Shown: in pieces, positions 39,639 to 54,600 of the stretch | Numbering within the stretch: position 1 is the stretch's first letter | Layout of the letters: every line of letters starts with the position of its first letter | Source: Meandrina meandrites | Lineage: Eukaryota > Cnidaria > Anthozoa > Scleractinia > Meandrinidae | Reading direction: 5' to 3' | Assembly: GCA_963693305.1 (NCBI GenBank) | Contig: OY855912.1 | Span: 9,527,001 to 9,591,000, forward strand | DNA: 64,000 bases | Translations under genes and position numbers: made by a program | The notes under the pieces: model-generated | Seen by the model: only the letters and a program-made list of their open reading frames with translations | The model's database searches: none | Told to the model about the DNA's origin: nothing

Positions 39639-40000
39639 AGGGACAGTGTCTTAAATTTTTAGGATAAAACTATAAAAAGCCAAAAGATATTCTTATGACA
39701 GGAGACCCAAAAATACTGGTTCAGTTTCGCTTAAAAGTACCCAACTAGTTTTTCCTTTGTTTTGTGGAAAATTAGCCTGCGTGCAGACGTCTCCATTTCC
39801 AAAGGAAATGGAGACGTCTGCACGCAGGCTATGGAAAAATTGGCCGTGGTTGACTATGGTTTGTTCTTCCTTTGAGAAAAACAATAGATTTCCGTCTCTT
39901 GACTTTCTGGGAGTATTCTGTGTACGTGAAAAAGCAGTTCATTTCATCTTTAGAGCACATTTTCACACCAAAACGTAAAAATCCCCGTGACAGTGCCCCT
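39639..40000. mobile_element. 362-bp TTAA-flanked inverted-repeat element
   Basis: Ends AGGGACAGTGTC and GACAGTGCCCCT, with TTAA at 39635-39638 and 40001-40004. It contains a perfect 59-bp palindrome at 39773-39831 (28-base arms, AAA loop). It has a Kolobok-type target and is related to the copy at 26332. Confidence 0.7.
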
Positions 40001-40229
40001 TTAATCAACCGTGTAAATTTTAATGTAATCCACGTTGGACAAAGCCCGTTTCAGTCCTAATCCAAAAATACTATTTCTACTTCACATGCAGTGAACTTTT
40101 TTTTACTCGTATAATCCAAGTTGTTTCATATCAAGTTGTATATTATTGAGTAGCATCCATCACCGTAGATCGTTCCCTTGTTAAACATACGAACTCACTC
40201 GGTTCCGAGTTTACCTGGTAGGCCTGGTA

Positions 40230-40670
40230 AGGGCCTCTTCATATGAGCCCGGGACCTCCCCGGGACCCGGGCTGGCTCGGTTACGGGGACGAATTTGTCG
40301 TCTGTTCATGTAAGAAATCCAGCCCAATGACCGGGATGAAATTCAAGAAACAAAACCAAAATGGCAAAACATTAAGTTGTATCATTGTATCGTAGCTTTA
40401 TCGACTCTTGTAGCTTTATCGACTCTTGTAACTTTAGTAATAAAGCTAATTCGCATACTTTTAAGTGGAAATACATACAAGGCAAAATTATGCCATTTTG
40501 GCCGCCCTGTTTCAAAAGCGAAGCTATTTTGCCAAAGAGGTTTCGTCCCGGCGACAGGGCTGAAGTGTGCATTTGGGAAAATTTTCATGATCTCCTGTTG
40601 CAGAAACCGAGGTCACGGTGAACGGGCCAAAAAATCAGCCCGATCAACCGTGCTCATATGAAGAGGCCCT
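40230..40670. mobile_element. 441-bp TA-flanked inverted-repeat element
   Basis: AGGGCCTCTTCATATGAGC and its inverse bound the element, and TA flanks both sides. Probably a Tc1/mariner-type MITE. Confidence 0.6.
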
Positions 40671-41550
40671 TACACTGTGCGATAACTCCCGACGATAAGC
40701 AAAAGTTCAAGCACAAGGAAAAGAAACTTGGCTGTATCGGAATTTTTAAAGCCCTGTGTCTGATCACGTCCTTCGGCTTATCTTGTGTTTATCTCACAAG
40801 ACCGTATGAAAAACTTCCAGATAACTGAAACGTGCCTGGCATCTTACACCAAATCCGCAATCAATAATAAATAAAAAGATTGTATCAACCATTTTGAGAC
40901 GATACACCTCCAAAACCGTACCCTTTGCAGCAGTGGTAGCGTAGCCTTCCCCCATTTCCTCGATCTCCTCCAATCCCTGACCCCCCCCCCCCCCCCCCAC
41001 CCCCTCATACCCCTAGAAGAGAAGTTTGGAGACAAGAGATGTGTCAGGACTTGAATTTGAATCATATCGCGCTCGATCTAAGGGCCGGGGGTCCCCTCAC
41101 CGCCTCACGACAGTCAGCTGGTGCACGTGACCACTGTGATGTATCCAGACTCCCAGATCATTGCACCGCCTGTCTAAAGTTGGCCGCGGGAAGCCCTGGG
41201 CATGCTAAAAGCATATCTCACAACTGCACAAGTTTCTTCTGCCACTAGAAAGTCATGATATCCGAGGTCAGCCATCTGAGGCAAGGTCGCGTGTCTCTCT
41301 TCTTTCCTCATCGTTGATTGGTTGGACTCTTTGGGCTTTTGATAAACAGACGTATCACACGAATTGCTCAGTTGTCAAAACAGTGATGTCAATGATTGGT
41401 GGAGAGAAAAGATCAATTAACAAATTTGTAAACGAAGTCAGTCAAGCACTGGCAGTGGGATAAATTAGCCACTGGGAAATACGTCGGATTACAAGGGGCC
41501 GTATCAAATGCCTTTGCTGTTTAAGTTTTTTCTCAACGAATTTATGATCA

Positions 41551-43609
41551 ATGGAATGCGGGAATGCTGTAGACTCAGCTTGGCTCTCGATTATTACCAT
41601 CTTGGTTGCTTTGCAGGTGGGCAATTTAATACTAGCTGATTTTCTTTCTCCTTTATAAATAGCTACTCTATTTACGGATAGTCTGAGATGGAGAGATGAA
41701 AGCCGAACTTCGTTTCCGCCCGCGAATTAAGCGGGAAGAAGCGGGAAACCAGCTTCGCACACTGGGATATATCGACGATATTTGAAATGTAGTCCCTTAG
41801 GGATTGTTTAGCGCCAACTTTTTGGATGGTGTTACACACGAGTCGAGTGTGTTGATTTCATCTCTCAAGGCATTGGTGCTGCAGAACCAGGTGATTTGTA
41901 TCTCAGCACGTTTCCTGACCTTACATGTAAGTTTATGACGGTAACGTGATTATCAATTGCGAAGCAGGCATGTTGTGGTTTGAGGTTAATTGTCTCCTTA
42001 CCTTGTGGTCATGTCCACATTCTTGATTTCTGTCGGTTCATACCGGCTGTATTGCAGCACCCATATCCTAGTTAGTACATATGCAAACCACCCGTGATAT
42101 TGGCAAGATCTGACGTAGCAATTATAGATTCGAAAATCCACGCAATGCCAAAATTGTAAGCTTTTAGAATTTCGAACCGATCATATATTCTTAGCTAGGT
42201 GAAAGCGATTCTAATTTGAAGAAACAAGCTTACCTATGTTGGGTTGCTAATCCTATGACTGTGTCGAGACTGTGCTCGCTGCCAATTTGAATAAGTCACC
42301 GACCGGCCTATTTCCGTATGTGCTGGTGCAGGTGAGGATCAAATTGCACAAGTATTATAATAATATTGTGCTCGAAGTCTAGTTATTATAACTATGAATA
42401 ATATTTATAAATTATTAAAAGCATCACTAGATTACCACCTTAAAATTTCCTGCCAGCAAACAGTCAGTGACGCATAGCTAATTTGATTATATTTTGCTTG
42501 TTGGAAACAAGATGCAGTTGCCTTCTTGCGGTTAGTGTGCTGGGCCCAGGATTGGGTGGTCTGTGTTCTTGTGTCCTGAAATCCATAGTTACTGGCTCTA
42601 AATTTTTAGTGTTTTAGTTACGGCACTTATTTGGGGACAGCGCTTATTGTGTGGTTCCAGAAAACATCCCTCCCCCCTCCACAGAAGGGATTTTTTGTAA
42701 GATCTCCCCACCCCTCTGGAAATTCCAAATAAGATTCAAACATTTCCTTAACATTTTGGCCTTTGAGAACCCCCCCCCAGGAATTATTTTCTAATTCCTT
42801 CTGTGGGAAGAGTATGGACATTTTTTGAAACCGCACATTTGAGGGTGGTGCTCTTTTTAAAAGCATAACATTTGTAAATGCCAACAAGAGAGAGAACAAT
42901 AAAGTTTAGCTACTTTGAACTAAAAAACAGTATAATCAAGGGAAATAAATAATTTTCCAAGAATCAAGAATGGTTTAGATTGAATTGTATGATACTTTTT
43001 TAGTTTGAACCCTCAAACAATTCAATCTGACAATGCTTTGAGTAAGCACTGCATTGTTGTGAATAAATGCAGCTCTTATTCAAGGAAGGCACTCTTTACT
43101 ATTATATGCGGTGCTTAATCAGGGATGGCGCTGAAATCGGGGTAGCGCTTAATGATGTAAGTACGGTAACTCTCACGATGACTCTCTTCACCAAAGAATG
43201 GGTATTAACATGCCTTTCAATAATAACACCAACTGTGCAGTTTGAAACTGAACTTGGTCAGATTGTATTTGTTTGTTATTGTTAAATGAAAACAGAACCA
43301 TTGATTGAGTAGAGTTTTTGTGTTATTGAACGCACAGAAAAAGATAGTGGCGAACTGCCAGAACAAAGTTTAACAAAACATTGGGGAGTTATTAATTATT
43401 TTATTTGTTACTTATTTTATCTGCCAATGGAAATGTTCAAAAATTTTAAAGTGTGGTTCCAGAAAATATCTAGTATACTTCCCCTGCAGAAGGGATTGGA
43501 AATTCCGGGGAGGAGGGGGGTCACAAAGACCCCAAAATAAAAAGCAATGTATGAAGCTAAATTGGAATTTCTGGAGGGGTCATAGGGCAAACCTCTTCCA
43601 TGGGGAGGG

Positions 43610-43641
<32 letters not shown>

Positions 43642-46600
43642 ACAATGTAACTTGCCCACCAGGCAAGTGATGGTAAATCCACTACCCCAACAGAAAACAA
43701 CTTGCTCTAGACTAATCTTATCAGACATGACTTTTATTGCCCACTGGAGTTGCTAGCCCCTGAAAGGGAACACATAGGGTGGTGGGGAGGGGATGGAGGT
43801 CGCAATGAGTTCCCTTTTGTCTGGGAAATGTTGTTTCTAAAGAACCTATTTTATCTGTTATGTGATAGTTACAGATGCTTCTGTAAGACAGGAAACAGCA
43901 TCTCAGTGAATATACATTCGTATTTTCGTCCTGTTTTTCTAGGGATTCAGCTTTGCAATTTACCAGGCAGGCACAAGGCCATGTCATTCATCAAACCCCC
44001 TCCTTGTGCATGCACTCATCAACTTCACTGTTGGCTCCGTATTGTGGTACTTTGTGGGTTACTCTCTTTCATTTGGACCATCTCAGAAGGTAAGCTTTTC
44101 AGTCTGTTAAATTCCCTTCTGTATCTATCATGCATGCAAGAACTAATGTTTTGATTTTACTTGCAGGACTGCAAATAACAGTCAGCCATCATGTCTGGCC
44201 AATGATGACTGACTGATCATATTCACACTCCTGCAAGTAAATTTAAACATTAATGTTTTAAGATGGAATCCGCCAGGACTTCGAGTAGTTATTGGACAAA
44301 ATTATGTACCAAAATTATTTACACCTTATTGCAAGCTTTTGTGTTACTGCTTCAAATATCTTATCAAAAGAAATCTTTTCTAACAACACCAAACATCGAA
44401 AACCGATTTCGAAGTTCCGCTGAATTCCACTAAATTGCTTAAAAGACGTGAGCTTTTGCCTTTAACTTGTGAACTTTCAATTTCATTTTCTCAGGCTCTG
44501 ATAAGAAGTTGTTGTACCAAAATTATTTACACCTTATTGCAAACTTTTGTGTTGCTGCTTCAAATATCTTATCAAAAGAAATCTTTTCTAACAACACCAA
44601 ACACCGAAAACAAATTTCGAATTTCCCACCGATTTTACAAAATGGCTGCACGTGAGAATTTGCCTATAAATTGTGAACTTTGAAATTCATTTTCTAAGAC
44701 TCTGATAAGAAGTTGTTGTCGGTGTTATCAGGGATTATTACTTACATCTTTACCTTTTATTTAGGGTAGAAAATAACGCAATAGGATTTAAATTATTCTG
44801 GTACTCGATTTTTGTCCAACTTAAATAAATATTACTCGACGTCCTGGTGGATTCCGTCTTAAATTTACTTGCAGGAGTGTGAATATGATCAGTCAGTCAT
44901 CAGGAATGACCGACCAAAATTTTCCCATGTCCTGCAAAATCCCAATCAGAGTCAGGCATCATGTTTGGCCAATTAATATTTTTAAATCATAAATAACTAT
45001 TAATATGATTTCACAGATTATTCATTAATTTACATTCAGCAAGATCATAATTTGATTATATGCTGCTTTGCTTGGATGAACTTTTGTGCTGTGACAATTT
45101 TGAATCAAAAATCAAGTTTAACATATATGTGTCCGACCACATTTTTCGTTTTGTCCGACCAAAATGTTGACTTAGTTGGACATATGTCCTTTCGGCAAAA
45201 AATAAATAACTGATATATATGCAGCCTTGTACTTGTTTAATATTTGTTTATTTATAATATTTTTATTTACATTTCTACTGTTTTTCTTCTGTAGGGCTTA
45301 ATTGGAAGCCTTGATGATGCATTCTTTTTTGGTTTGTCTGGCACCAACTGTTCATTACATGCTAACTCTGTGCCAGGAATTCTTTTTGCGAGTTTTGAAA
45401 TGATGCTGGCTATCATTACTCCTTTTATGCTCTTATCTGCATGGTGAGCATGAAATATATTTTACCTGTACTACAATTTGAGGAGATTTGCTTTTAATTT
45501 AAAAAAAGAATGAAAAATTAACCCAAAGATTAAAACTCTCAGAGCTTTTTGTGCCAGGCCATAATCTATTTCATGATATTAAATTGTACTGCAGCATTTT
45601 TCTTAAGATCGGCAAGGTCATGTTAAAGGGGTCTGTATAGCCATTGGCTCTTTGGGATTGGGGGAGGGGGTGGTTTGAGTTGGATAGCTAACCCCCTCCC
45701 CTCCTAGAGAGCTTGCTCTCGCAGTCTAGGTTCTGCTAAGGGGCTTAAATGTTAAAGCTCACTTTAACTCACATTAAATTACTTACAGACCACTTAGAAT
45801 CACCCAAGTGCTGTGTTAGGAAGTCTACTATTAAAGCAAGTCTTATAATTGAAAGTAATTTTAGTTACTTTCAATTGTAAAATTATAAACAATAATATTA
45901 TTGGATGAAGTTTTTGTGATATCCGGAATAATCAAGGTCGAGGTAAGTGCTATCAGCCACAGCTGAAGGCTGAGGCTGATAACACTTAATGATACCTGGA
46001 TTATTCCGGATATCACAAAAACTGAATCTAATAATTGTTTTATTGTGCATTGATTTAAGAAAATATTGACAGACGCACTGTTGAAGAAGTGAATCAATGA
46101 GCCAGGCTTTTACTTTGCTGTGTGCAAGATGCCTCTCGCCACCCTTGAACTTGAGATTGCTGTTGGAAACCATGCATTGCACACGCAACCTACAGACTAG
46201 ATTAGTGAATAGTCTGAGGTTGCGCTGATTCCCAGAATTAACTTTAGGCTCTTAGCCAGGGAGAAGACAGATGTTGACTACAATGTATAAGATAATAATT
46301 TTCTGGTACTTTTGACCTTTGATCTTAGGGCAGAACAAATCAACATATTTGGAGCATTGGTGAGAACACTATACATACTTATTCTTGCAATCTAAGTTCA
46401 GTTCGTTGTATCTTTCTATTCCATGTTTATTGGTAATTATTATTGGTGACGAGATCAATTTCACTGGGGCTACTTAATAGCTTCCCCCAAAAGCTGATCC
46501 CTTCTTTAACTAATTCCAGTGTACTTGAATGGACAACAAGCATTCCTCAGTGTCAGTACCTCATGTCCACTCCCCCAGAGACTAATTGTTTTTTGTTGAT

Positions 46601-48564
46601 TGCAGATTATTTATTTGCTGTGGCCAATATTTGTGTACTACCCCATTACCCACTGGATACGAGGAAAAGGATGGCTTCATCATCACTTTGGAATCGTAGA
46701 TCAATCTGGCAGCTTGACTGTTCATACTTCAACAGGTACATGATATAAATATCTACATTTGTATAAATTTGGCATACAAAGAATTTAGACTTAAAAAGGA
46801 ACACACCTAATGTGGGGCATTCTCTTTGAGATGAGGTTTGAATCAACCCCCTCAGTAATACAGTGTGTGACCACCTCCTTATACTGGCCATCCATGAGAG
46901 AAGTGGTAGCCTAATGATTAGTGTGCTGGATCCCTGATTGAGCAGTCCTAGCTTGAACTCTGGCCGCTCGATCATTGTGTTGTGTTCTTGTACAAGACAC
47001 TTTACTACCACATCCATATAATATGCCAACTGTCCCAGATTATGCAGGAGTCTCCCGAATACAGAACAAATCCCCCAGTCTGCCGTAAGGGTCACCAAAT
47101 ACAAGTTTCTTATTTTGGGAGTAAATTTTGAAATATTTGACACATTTTTTTTGGATGAATCTGCAGAGCTCTATTTTAAACTCTGTTTCGAGGACTGAGA
47201 TGTTCGAAGAGGTATCTTGACGCAAAATTGGTGGCCCCTTGGATTTCAATTTTTTTGGGTTGTCATCTCTGTACATCTGATCCAGGGGGAAGCAAAAAAC
47301 TTCTTGTTGCCTTTATGCTGGGGAAATGGGATAAACATCAGTCTGATAAGCTGCCGGATTGAGTGTATTGAGTGTACAGACGACTTCACCTTTACCAGTA
47401 TACTGGCCAATTTTTGTAGGCTTGTGCGCAAAGCACAGTGACTTGATGGTTAGTGTGCTGGACGCCAGTTTGAGTGATCTGGGTTTGAGCCCCGGCCAGG
47501 CTCACTGTGTTGTTTTATTGGGTAAGACACTTTACTCTCACAGTGCCTCTCTTCACCCAGGTGTATATAATTGGGTACCGGCAAATTTACTAATGGGGGG
47601 TAACCCTGGCCATGGGATGGACTAGCATCCCATCCATGGGAGAGTAGGAATACTCCTAGTTGCTTCATGCTATGGAAATCAGGATAAGCTCTTGCTTGAT
47701 GCTCCACTAGGCTCAAATGCAATCTTAACCCCTACCCTTTTTACCTAATTCCTTAGGCGTGAAGAAAAAGTTAATCAATCATCAATTTTTCTTTCTTTAT
47801 GAACCATTCAATTTGAGGTTTTGGTGGCCTGCTGTGGTCAGTCTGGTTAACTGTCATTTCCTGCAGTAAGTGAAGTGTAAGGTAAAGTCTGCATACGAGC
47901 CAAGTGGCCCATCAGGCCGGTGCTTATCCCCGGTTTCCGTAGCATGAAGCGACTAGGAGTATTTCTACTCCCCCCTGGATGGGATGCTAGTCCATTGCAG
48001 GGTTACCCCCAGCAGTAAATTCGCCGGTACCCATTTATACACCTGGGTGGAGAGAGGTTCTATGAGAGTAAAGTGTCTTGCCCAAGAACACAACGCAGTG
48101 CCCCGGTCAGGGCTCGAACCCGGACCACCCGATCCAGAGTCCAGCGCACTAACCATTAAACTTCAGGTTTAATTTAGAATCGCATAGCTCATAGAATTCT
48201 CGCGCTCTGATTGGCTAGAGATGCGAGGGTATTCAGCGCGGTATTGCGACTTGAAAGTGAGGCTGCGCGATATTGCACCGTTGTAAAAAAACAACAGGTT
48301 ATTTCATCTGGTAAAGCTTGTGTGAAGAATTAAAAAACGAAGGTTTCTAACTTACCAGATTCAAAAAACGTTTACTGTAACGTTTCTCCTTATTTGCTGG
48401 CGCCTGACAGTTTGACAGTTGATTTGAGGAGCTGTGCATGTTGGCTTTACTCCAGCGCACGATAAAATTCGTAACATTCACCAAATTTTCATTTTTAAAA
48501 GGTTATGCGATTCAAGGAAAATCCATTACCTGACTTCGTGAATTCCACCTTAAATTTCACTTGA

Positions 48565-48627
<63 letters not shown>

Positions 48628-51600
48628 ACGTGGAATTCACGAGTCAGGTAATGGATTTTCCTATAATATTGAATGTAATGCACTACTGAGACAATATTAG
48701 TCTTCTAGCTGTTATATCCTCACAACGAGTTTGGTTTATGCTTGTTATAGGTTCATCTGCTCTTGTTTTCACCAAGATCCTTAAACAGGTTCATGAAAGC
48801 CAGACACAGAAACAGAACCAGGAGATTAAGCACCTACATTCTCAACATGTATTTCTTATTCTTGGAGGGATTATGACTTCTCTGGGATGGTAAAGATAAT
48901 AAGTTGTTATTTTTATTCTTGTTTTGCACTCATGAGTATAATGTGAGTGAGTGTAAAATGGTGTTAAATATGAAGGGGGGGGGGGGGGGGGGGGGCTTAC
49001 TCCTTACAATGGACCATATGGGGAGACTCTGGCCATAAGGGGTACCATTTTCAAGCTGGAGGTGCATAAAAGGGTACTTGGGATTTTGCAAGTTGAAGTG
49101 TAGAAAGGGGTAGAAAAAGTGTCATTCACGTATTTGAAAGGCCCTCTCAAAATATCTTGAGCAGTTTTAAGGGCATTGAATAGTCTTTGTGAGCATGTGG
49201 GCACAGCATTTTTCTTTGTGAACTCGAGCATTGACAAAAGTCTTCCCTGCAAGAAACAGGACAACTCGGATTAATATTAATCCGTGGATTATAATAATAA
49301 TAGATTATAATAGGGTTATTATAATCCGGTAATAGATTATTATAATCCAGTAATAGATTATTATAATCCAGTAATAGATTATAATTTATAATCCAGTAAT
49401 ATGTTAAGGCATGGCAAAAAATTGGAAGGATTAGATTATTATTAATAATATCATCCGGATTAATATTAATCTCTATTATAATCGAGATAAAATTCCCGTG
49501 AATGTTCGGATATACAGCTTAAATAACAGACACACTGCAGACATCACTCCTGTGTTAAACACAGGACTGACGGGACATAACACTGATAACATCAGTCACA
49601 TGACGATCACTTGCATTTGCTGGAGCTGGAAAGAAGCAAGCACCTCTGGGCCAACGAATCCGTCCCGTGGGCATGTGCTTTTATAAAAAGAAAGAGAAAG
49701 GGAATAACTACCAGCTGCATAGAAATAGCGACAATCCCAAAGATACGAACTCTTTCGAGGTTCGGAGCCGGCATATCACGATGGCAAAAGAGTCAATTTA
49801 AGAGTTCAAGAATGTATAAGATAGTGATAAGCAAGCCTAAGATCTTTAAATAATGTGTGGTTCCAGAAAATATCCATACCCCCCCCACGGAGGATCACGG
49901 AAATTCCGAGGGGTAGGGGGGTCTGAAAACGATAAATTTCCGAAGGGGAGGGGGGTTACACAAACGGTTTTTTTTCCGGGGGGTTTGAAATAGTGTTGAA
50001 AATATGCAAAACGAATAACACTTACGTTCTTTCTCGATTGCCAAATCAGTTAAAACTTTGACTCGTAGAAATGATAAAGGACTGGTTTTTATATATTTTC
50101 CGTTATTTGTTCCCACTTTGGATGGAGAATTCAGCACTTCTGAGCAGCATGTTGAATTTCCGAAGGAGTAAAAATAGCCAAAATGGCCGACCACGAAGGA
50201 CGAAGTTGTCCCCAGTCCCCTGACATTGGATGTGAAGCGACGTGAAGAACACTTCCCGTGGTTCGCTGTTCATTCCCACTAAATTTACGTGGGTCATGAT
50301 CACTTTTGCTTTGTGGGCAAATGTGAGCTTTTAATTTAGATATTTCACGAAAAGAAATTTCGAGAAAGAAAATGGACGGAGGATGAATTGGAAGGAACAA
50401 GCTGGGAGGCAGGATGGTATCGCGGGGAGGTGCAGAAATACGACGAAGATGACGACATGTTGTACATTTTATACTTTAAGATCGTGCTGTTTTTAGCTTG
50501 AATGCAACTGGTGCTTTCTCCGATGGAATTATCCATGCAGTCACTTGAGATTCGTTGACTCTATATACTTTATTTCCTGTGGCTAAATGCGACCGGCAAC
50601 TCGTCAAGCTTTCCACTTGAGTTGATTCTGTTGATTAACACGAATTAAACCTTTTGCACCTTTTCCGCACAGCGCATAGCTTCACGTGTATCCCTAGGGT
50701 AAACTAAGGATTGGAAATTAGACTATTAGAGCTCTTCTAAATCGCTTATAACTTCTTAAATAAAAAAAAAATAGTTTGGATTGGCTTTTCGCTTACCAGA
50801 AATATTCATAAAGCGCTGACAATAGAATGATCTCTTGACTGGCTGGCGAGCGTTTGGCCATAACGTAGTTAAATTTTCTGCCTAGTTTAACAATGCATAT
50901 ACCGTATATTTGCACGGTTATGAGTGCAATAGTTTTTAAATATCGCGAAGCCGATTCAACGTCATTTGTTTTGAAGTGTATTTATCAAGAGCGGCGATCA
51001 GAAAATTTGCGATCGATTCAATTACTTCAGTATACCTTTGTTTATTATTTGGCGGAACGTTTGCGAAATTTGTTTCGTACATCAAACGCTTGAAAGTTAA
51101 ACAATACTAAGGATTTAAATGAATAATTTAACTATCATTTGCAGACTACAAGGGCAAAGCGTATGAATTTATTGATGTACACATTCTTTTCCTGAAGGGT
51201 GATTTTTTTGGAAAACATGTTGCGTGACAGCTTGTGGCTGTCGAACTTTGCTGTAGTGTAGACGCCAGAAGTACTTCAAAAAGCGTTGCTCACAAATATA
51301 TAGCTACTCGTAACTTCGCACCTGCAATGTACCAAAACATAAAGGAGATTAATACTAGCGTATTTTCAGAGTTTTGTCGTAAAAGCTGAAATAAGTATGT
51401 AATCTTAAATATTATTAGCGCGTGTGTAAAGTAATTTGATATGTTGTGTTGACTATGCATAAATTACAAACTCGACTGTGTAAATCTGAAAAAGCGTTTA
51501 AACGCCTTACCTTCAGCACTCTTTTAGACTCTTGAATGAAAGCTTCTTTTAATGATTGAATCAAATGGTTAGATTTTGTGACATACATTTTTGGTTTCGT

Positions 51601-54600
51601 TTGCTTGTTAACACTTTTTTTGGAGGGTAACGTTTGAACACGTCTGGCATTTTCCACGTTCATTTTTTGGCGAATATTCTGAAAATTAATCTCACACCTT
51701 TGATGTTTTATAACCAAGCAGTTTTATTCTTAACCTAGCAAATATCTTTTCCTGATATTTTAATGTACGATAAAAATTAACATCGAACGTGATGTGGACA
51801 AATCAAATGTTTATATTTAACTAAAAGTTAACCGTAAAAAATATGCCGCACGCGCTAGTCGTTTTCATCCACATGTACACATTTTGACACTTTAGACAGC
51901 TGGGGGTTAAATTAATCATAATTACAGTCTAACGTGATAAAATAAACATAAATGACCTGATTCTTGTTTTTGTTTTGTAGATTTGGACTTTCCAAGGGGT
52001 AGGGGGGACCAAAAGACAAAACATAGAATTTCCGGGGGGTGGGGGGAGTACGGTGAGACCCTCTGGAACGGAAAATCCTGGGGGGTAGGGGGGTCAAACT
52101 GGAAAAACCCTCCGTGGGGGGGGTATGGATATTTTCTGGAACCACACAATGCCAATCTCTGGAAGCTTTGGACAAAGATTAATCCTAGGTAGGAATAATA
52201 TAAATACGTGCGATTAATAGGAATCCTATGTAGGATTAATATTAAGATTAATATGTAAGATTAATATTAATCCTAATAGATTAAGGCACGGCTCAAACCT
52301 CAGTAATAGATTATAATAATCTCTTACTGGATTATAATAATCTATTACTGGATTATAATAATCCATTACTGGATTATAATAATCATTAGGATTAATATTA
52401 ATCCGAGTTGTCCTGAAGAAAGGACCACTTTTCGAAAAACTACTTCCACTAAAAACTGATCATGCGAGCGAGGGACCATTTATGACCTCTTTATTTCGTC
52501 CAAGGTGTTAATATTTTAAGGGGTTGCATGATCCAAGGATGCAGGGAAGGCAATATGCAATGTTCCTACTATACATGTACCTTTGGCATCGTGGAAGGTA
52601 TATAAAACAGTAGATAAAGAGTAAAAAATGCTAGATAAATGGGTTAATAAAGATTCTGTACCTCAGGGTGGAGCCTCCTTGCATAAAACTTTGCTGAGTA
52701 GCTACTACCCCCTCCCCACTCCACCCCAGGGTTTTTTCCCCTACATTGAAGTATAATTTATTCTTTTCAATCCTGGTCCCTAATGGGTGTGATATCCATT
52801 TGTCAGAGTCTATGTTTGTAAGAGCTGCAGGTACCACATGATAAATTCATTCCCCTCTTATCTGAGGCACATTGCCACATGATTGTTTCATGTATGTTTT
52901 GTCTTGTGAGTGGTTCAACCCTGATTATAAGAGTCTTGCTATTAATTCTGACAGCGAGAAGGGTAAGTGCCTTAATGGTGCATGTAACATCCGATGGCCA
53001 TTTTTTTTTGGAGGGGGAGGGGAGGGTGGCTAGCATTACTGCTTGTTGTGTCATGTAAATAAACTAGAGTTAAATACCAGCAGTGTGGCTAACAAGGCAG
53101 GCCAGTGTGCAGAATTTTCTTTCATGCACATATGTTCCTTAGCCTTACCCATCTAAGCTGTAGCTGTATCCTTTAATATTATATGGCTTGCCCCACAAGT
53201 GGAGTCGAAGAAGGGAAAAGCCCTGGGAGCGAGGTTGGCCAAAATGACCCAGCACGCTTGGTCAATAACCATATTTATTATTAACTTGCCACTGAAATTC
53301 CATTTCTTGTAATTTGCTGTTTCCTTACTAGGTACTCTGTAAATGTTGGATCTGTACACAAGTTCAGTGATGCCGCCATTCTCTCTTTTATAAACTCTCA
53401 CCTCTCTGTGTGTGCATCTTTAGTGACCTGGTTAATTGTGACTTATCTAACCAGGAAGAATTTTAGCATGACAGATCTTCTACAGGGCATCATGACTGGT
53501 CTTATAGGTAGGCTTGTTGCTATGGCAATACAGATAGTGACTTATTATAAATATGGACACCCACCCTCATAAAGTGGTCAATGTCTCAATATTAAATTTA
53601 ATACAGCCAAATATCTTTATTTGTAATTGTATTTTGCCTCTCTCCTCCACAGAGGCTCCTTCAGTGGAGGGGGGGGGGGGGGGGGAGGCTTAAAAACATG
53701 TCCCCTGTGCGCTTTCATTTCCCCATCTCCCCAGGCTCTGTGTGTTTACTTTTCACCTCTCCCCCATTTCCCACCAGGAGATTGAAATAAACAGTCATAT
53801 CAAATGCCAGTACATGTAGCAGTAGCTAAAGGATAATATTACAACCAAACATGCAAAGAACTTTCTTTTCTTTTTCTCGTCTTGTTTATCAGGTGTAAGT
53901 GCATCTTCTGGGTCAGTGGAGGTGTGGGCGTCATTGATCATTGGACTTTTCATAGGTCTCATATCATCTGTTGTCTCGTGGTCCATTCAGAAATACAAAC
54001 CGTTATGGACCAGCACAGGGATGCATGATATCACATATGTCCATGGCATTCCTGGCATTCTTGGGTCAGTGGCAGGTAAATGTCAGTAACTGTGAAGGTT
54101 TATATTTGTGGACTCACAATTCAATTCAATCAGTTGGCTCTCGTTCCTGGTCTGTAGAAGTAACAAATAATAAATTATGTGCAAAAATAAAATAACGCGA
54201 TGTAACGAAACGTATATAACAGTATTCTCACTGTGTATCAACATATATAGGCCTGATCTGGCCAGATCCTAGAATATCACAAAAACTGCTTCTGTTTACT
54301 TACGCAACAGTGTGACACGAGGCGGCTTAAAGGGCCCTTTGAATATTTGAAGTAAAGCACTTTTGAATATGTGCATAACATTAGCGCTATACAAATTTAC
54401 ATGCAGCTGGTCTGTTCACAATGTCGTCGAAGGATGTGACGAGTGCAGATGGCGCTTTCTATTCCAATGGTGCGCAGCTGGGTGTTCAGTTACTGGGCGT
54501 GGTCGTTACCATCACGTGGTCTGTACTGTGGACATACCTAATGACTTGGCTTATAAGATTAACTGTGAGTGAATATTTTTTGTTGTTGCTACGAAGAATA

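Larger units (their letters stand above)
37770..41550. other. intergenic region between the ADAM and transporter genes
   Basis: No protein gene recognised. Contains the two small transposons listed separately, a twice-repeated 18-base unit TAGCTTTATCGACTCTTG at about 40392-40427 and an 18-base C-run at 40981. 38060-39630 is AT-rich and otherwise featureless. Confidence 0.5.
49257..52415. mobile_element. 3159-bp inverted-repeat transposon with AAGAAA target duplication
   Basis: The ends CAGGACAACTCGGATTAATA and its inverse carry long terminal arms (roughly 220 bases) made of a TTATAATCCAGTAATAGA-type tandem unit. AAGAAA precedes 49257 and follows 52415. Superfamily unclear. A second element is nested inside. 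It lies in transporter intron 6. Confidence 0.8.

Noticed and set aside
43750..44154. 134-residue ORF over transporter exon 2
   Set aside because: It reads the exon in the wrong frame; the frame giving the ammonium-transporter motif is the spliced one.
46646..47143. 165-residue minus-strand ORF
   Set aside because: It is antisense to transporter exon 5 and runs through a SINE.
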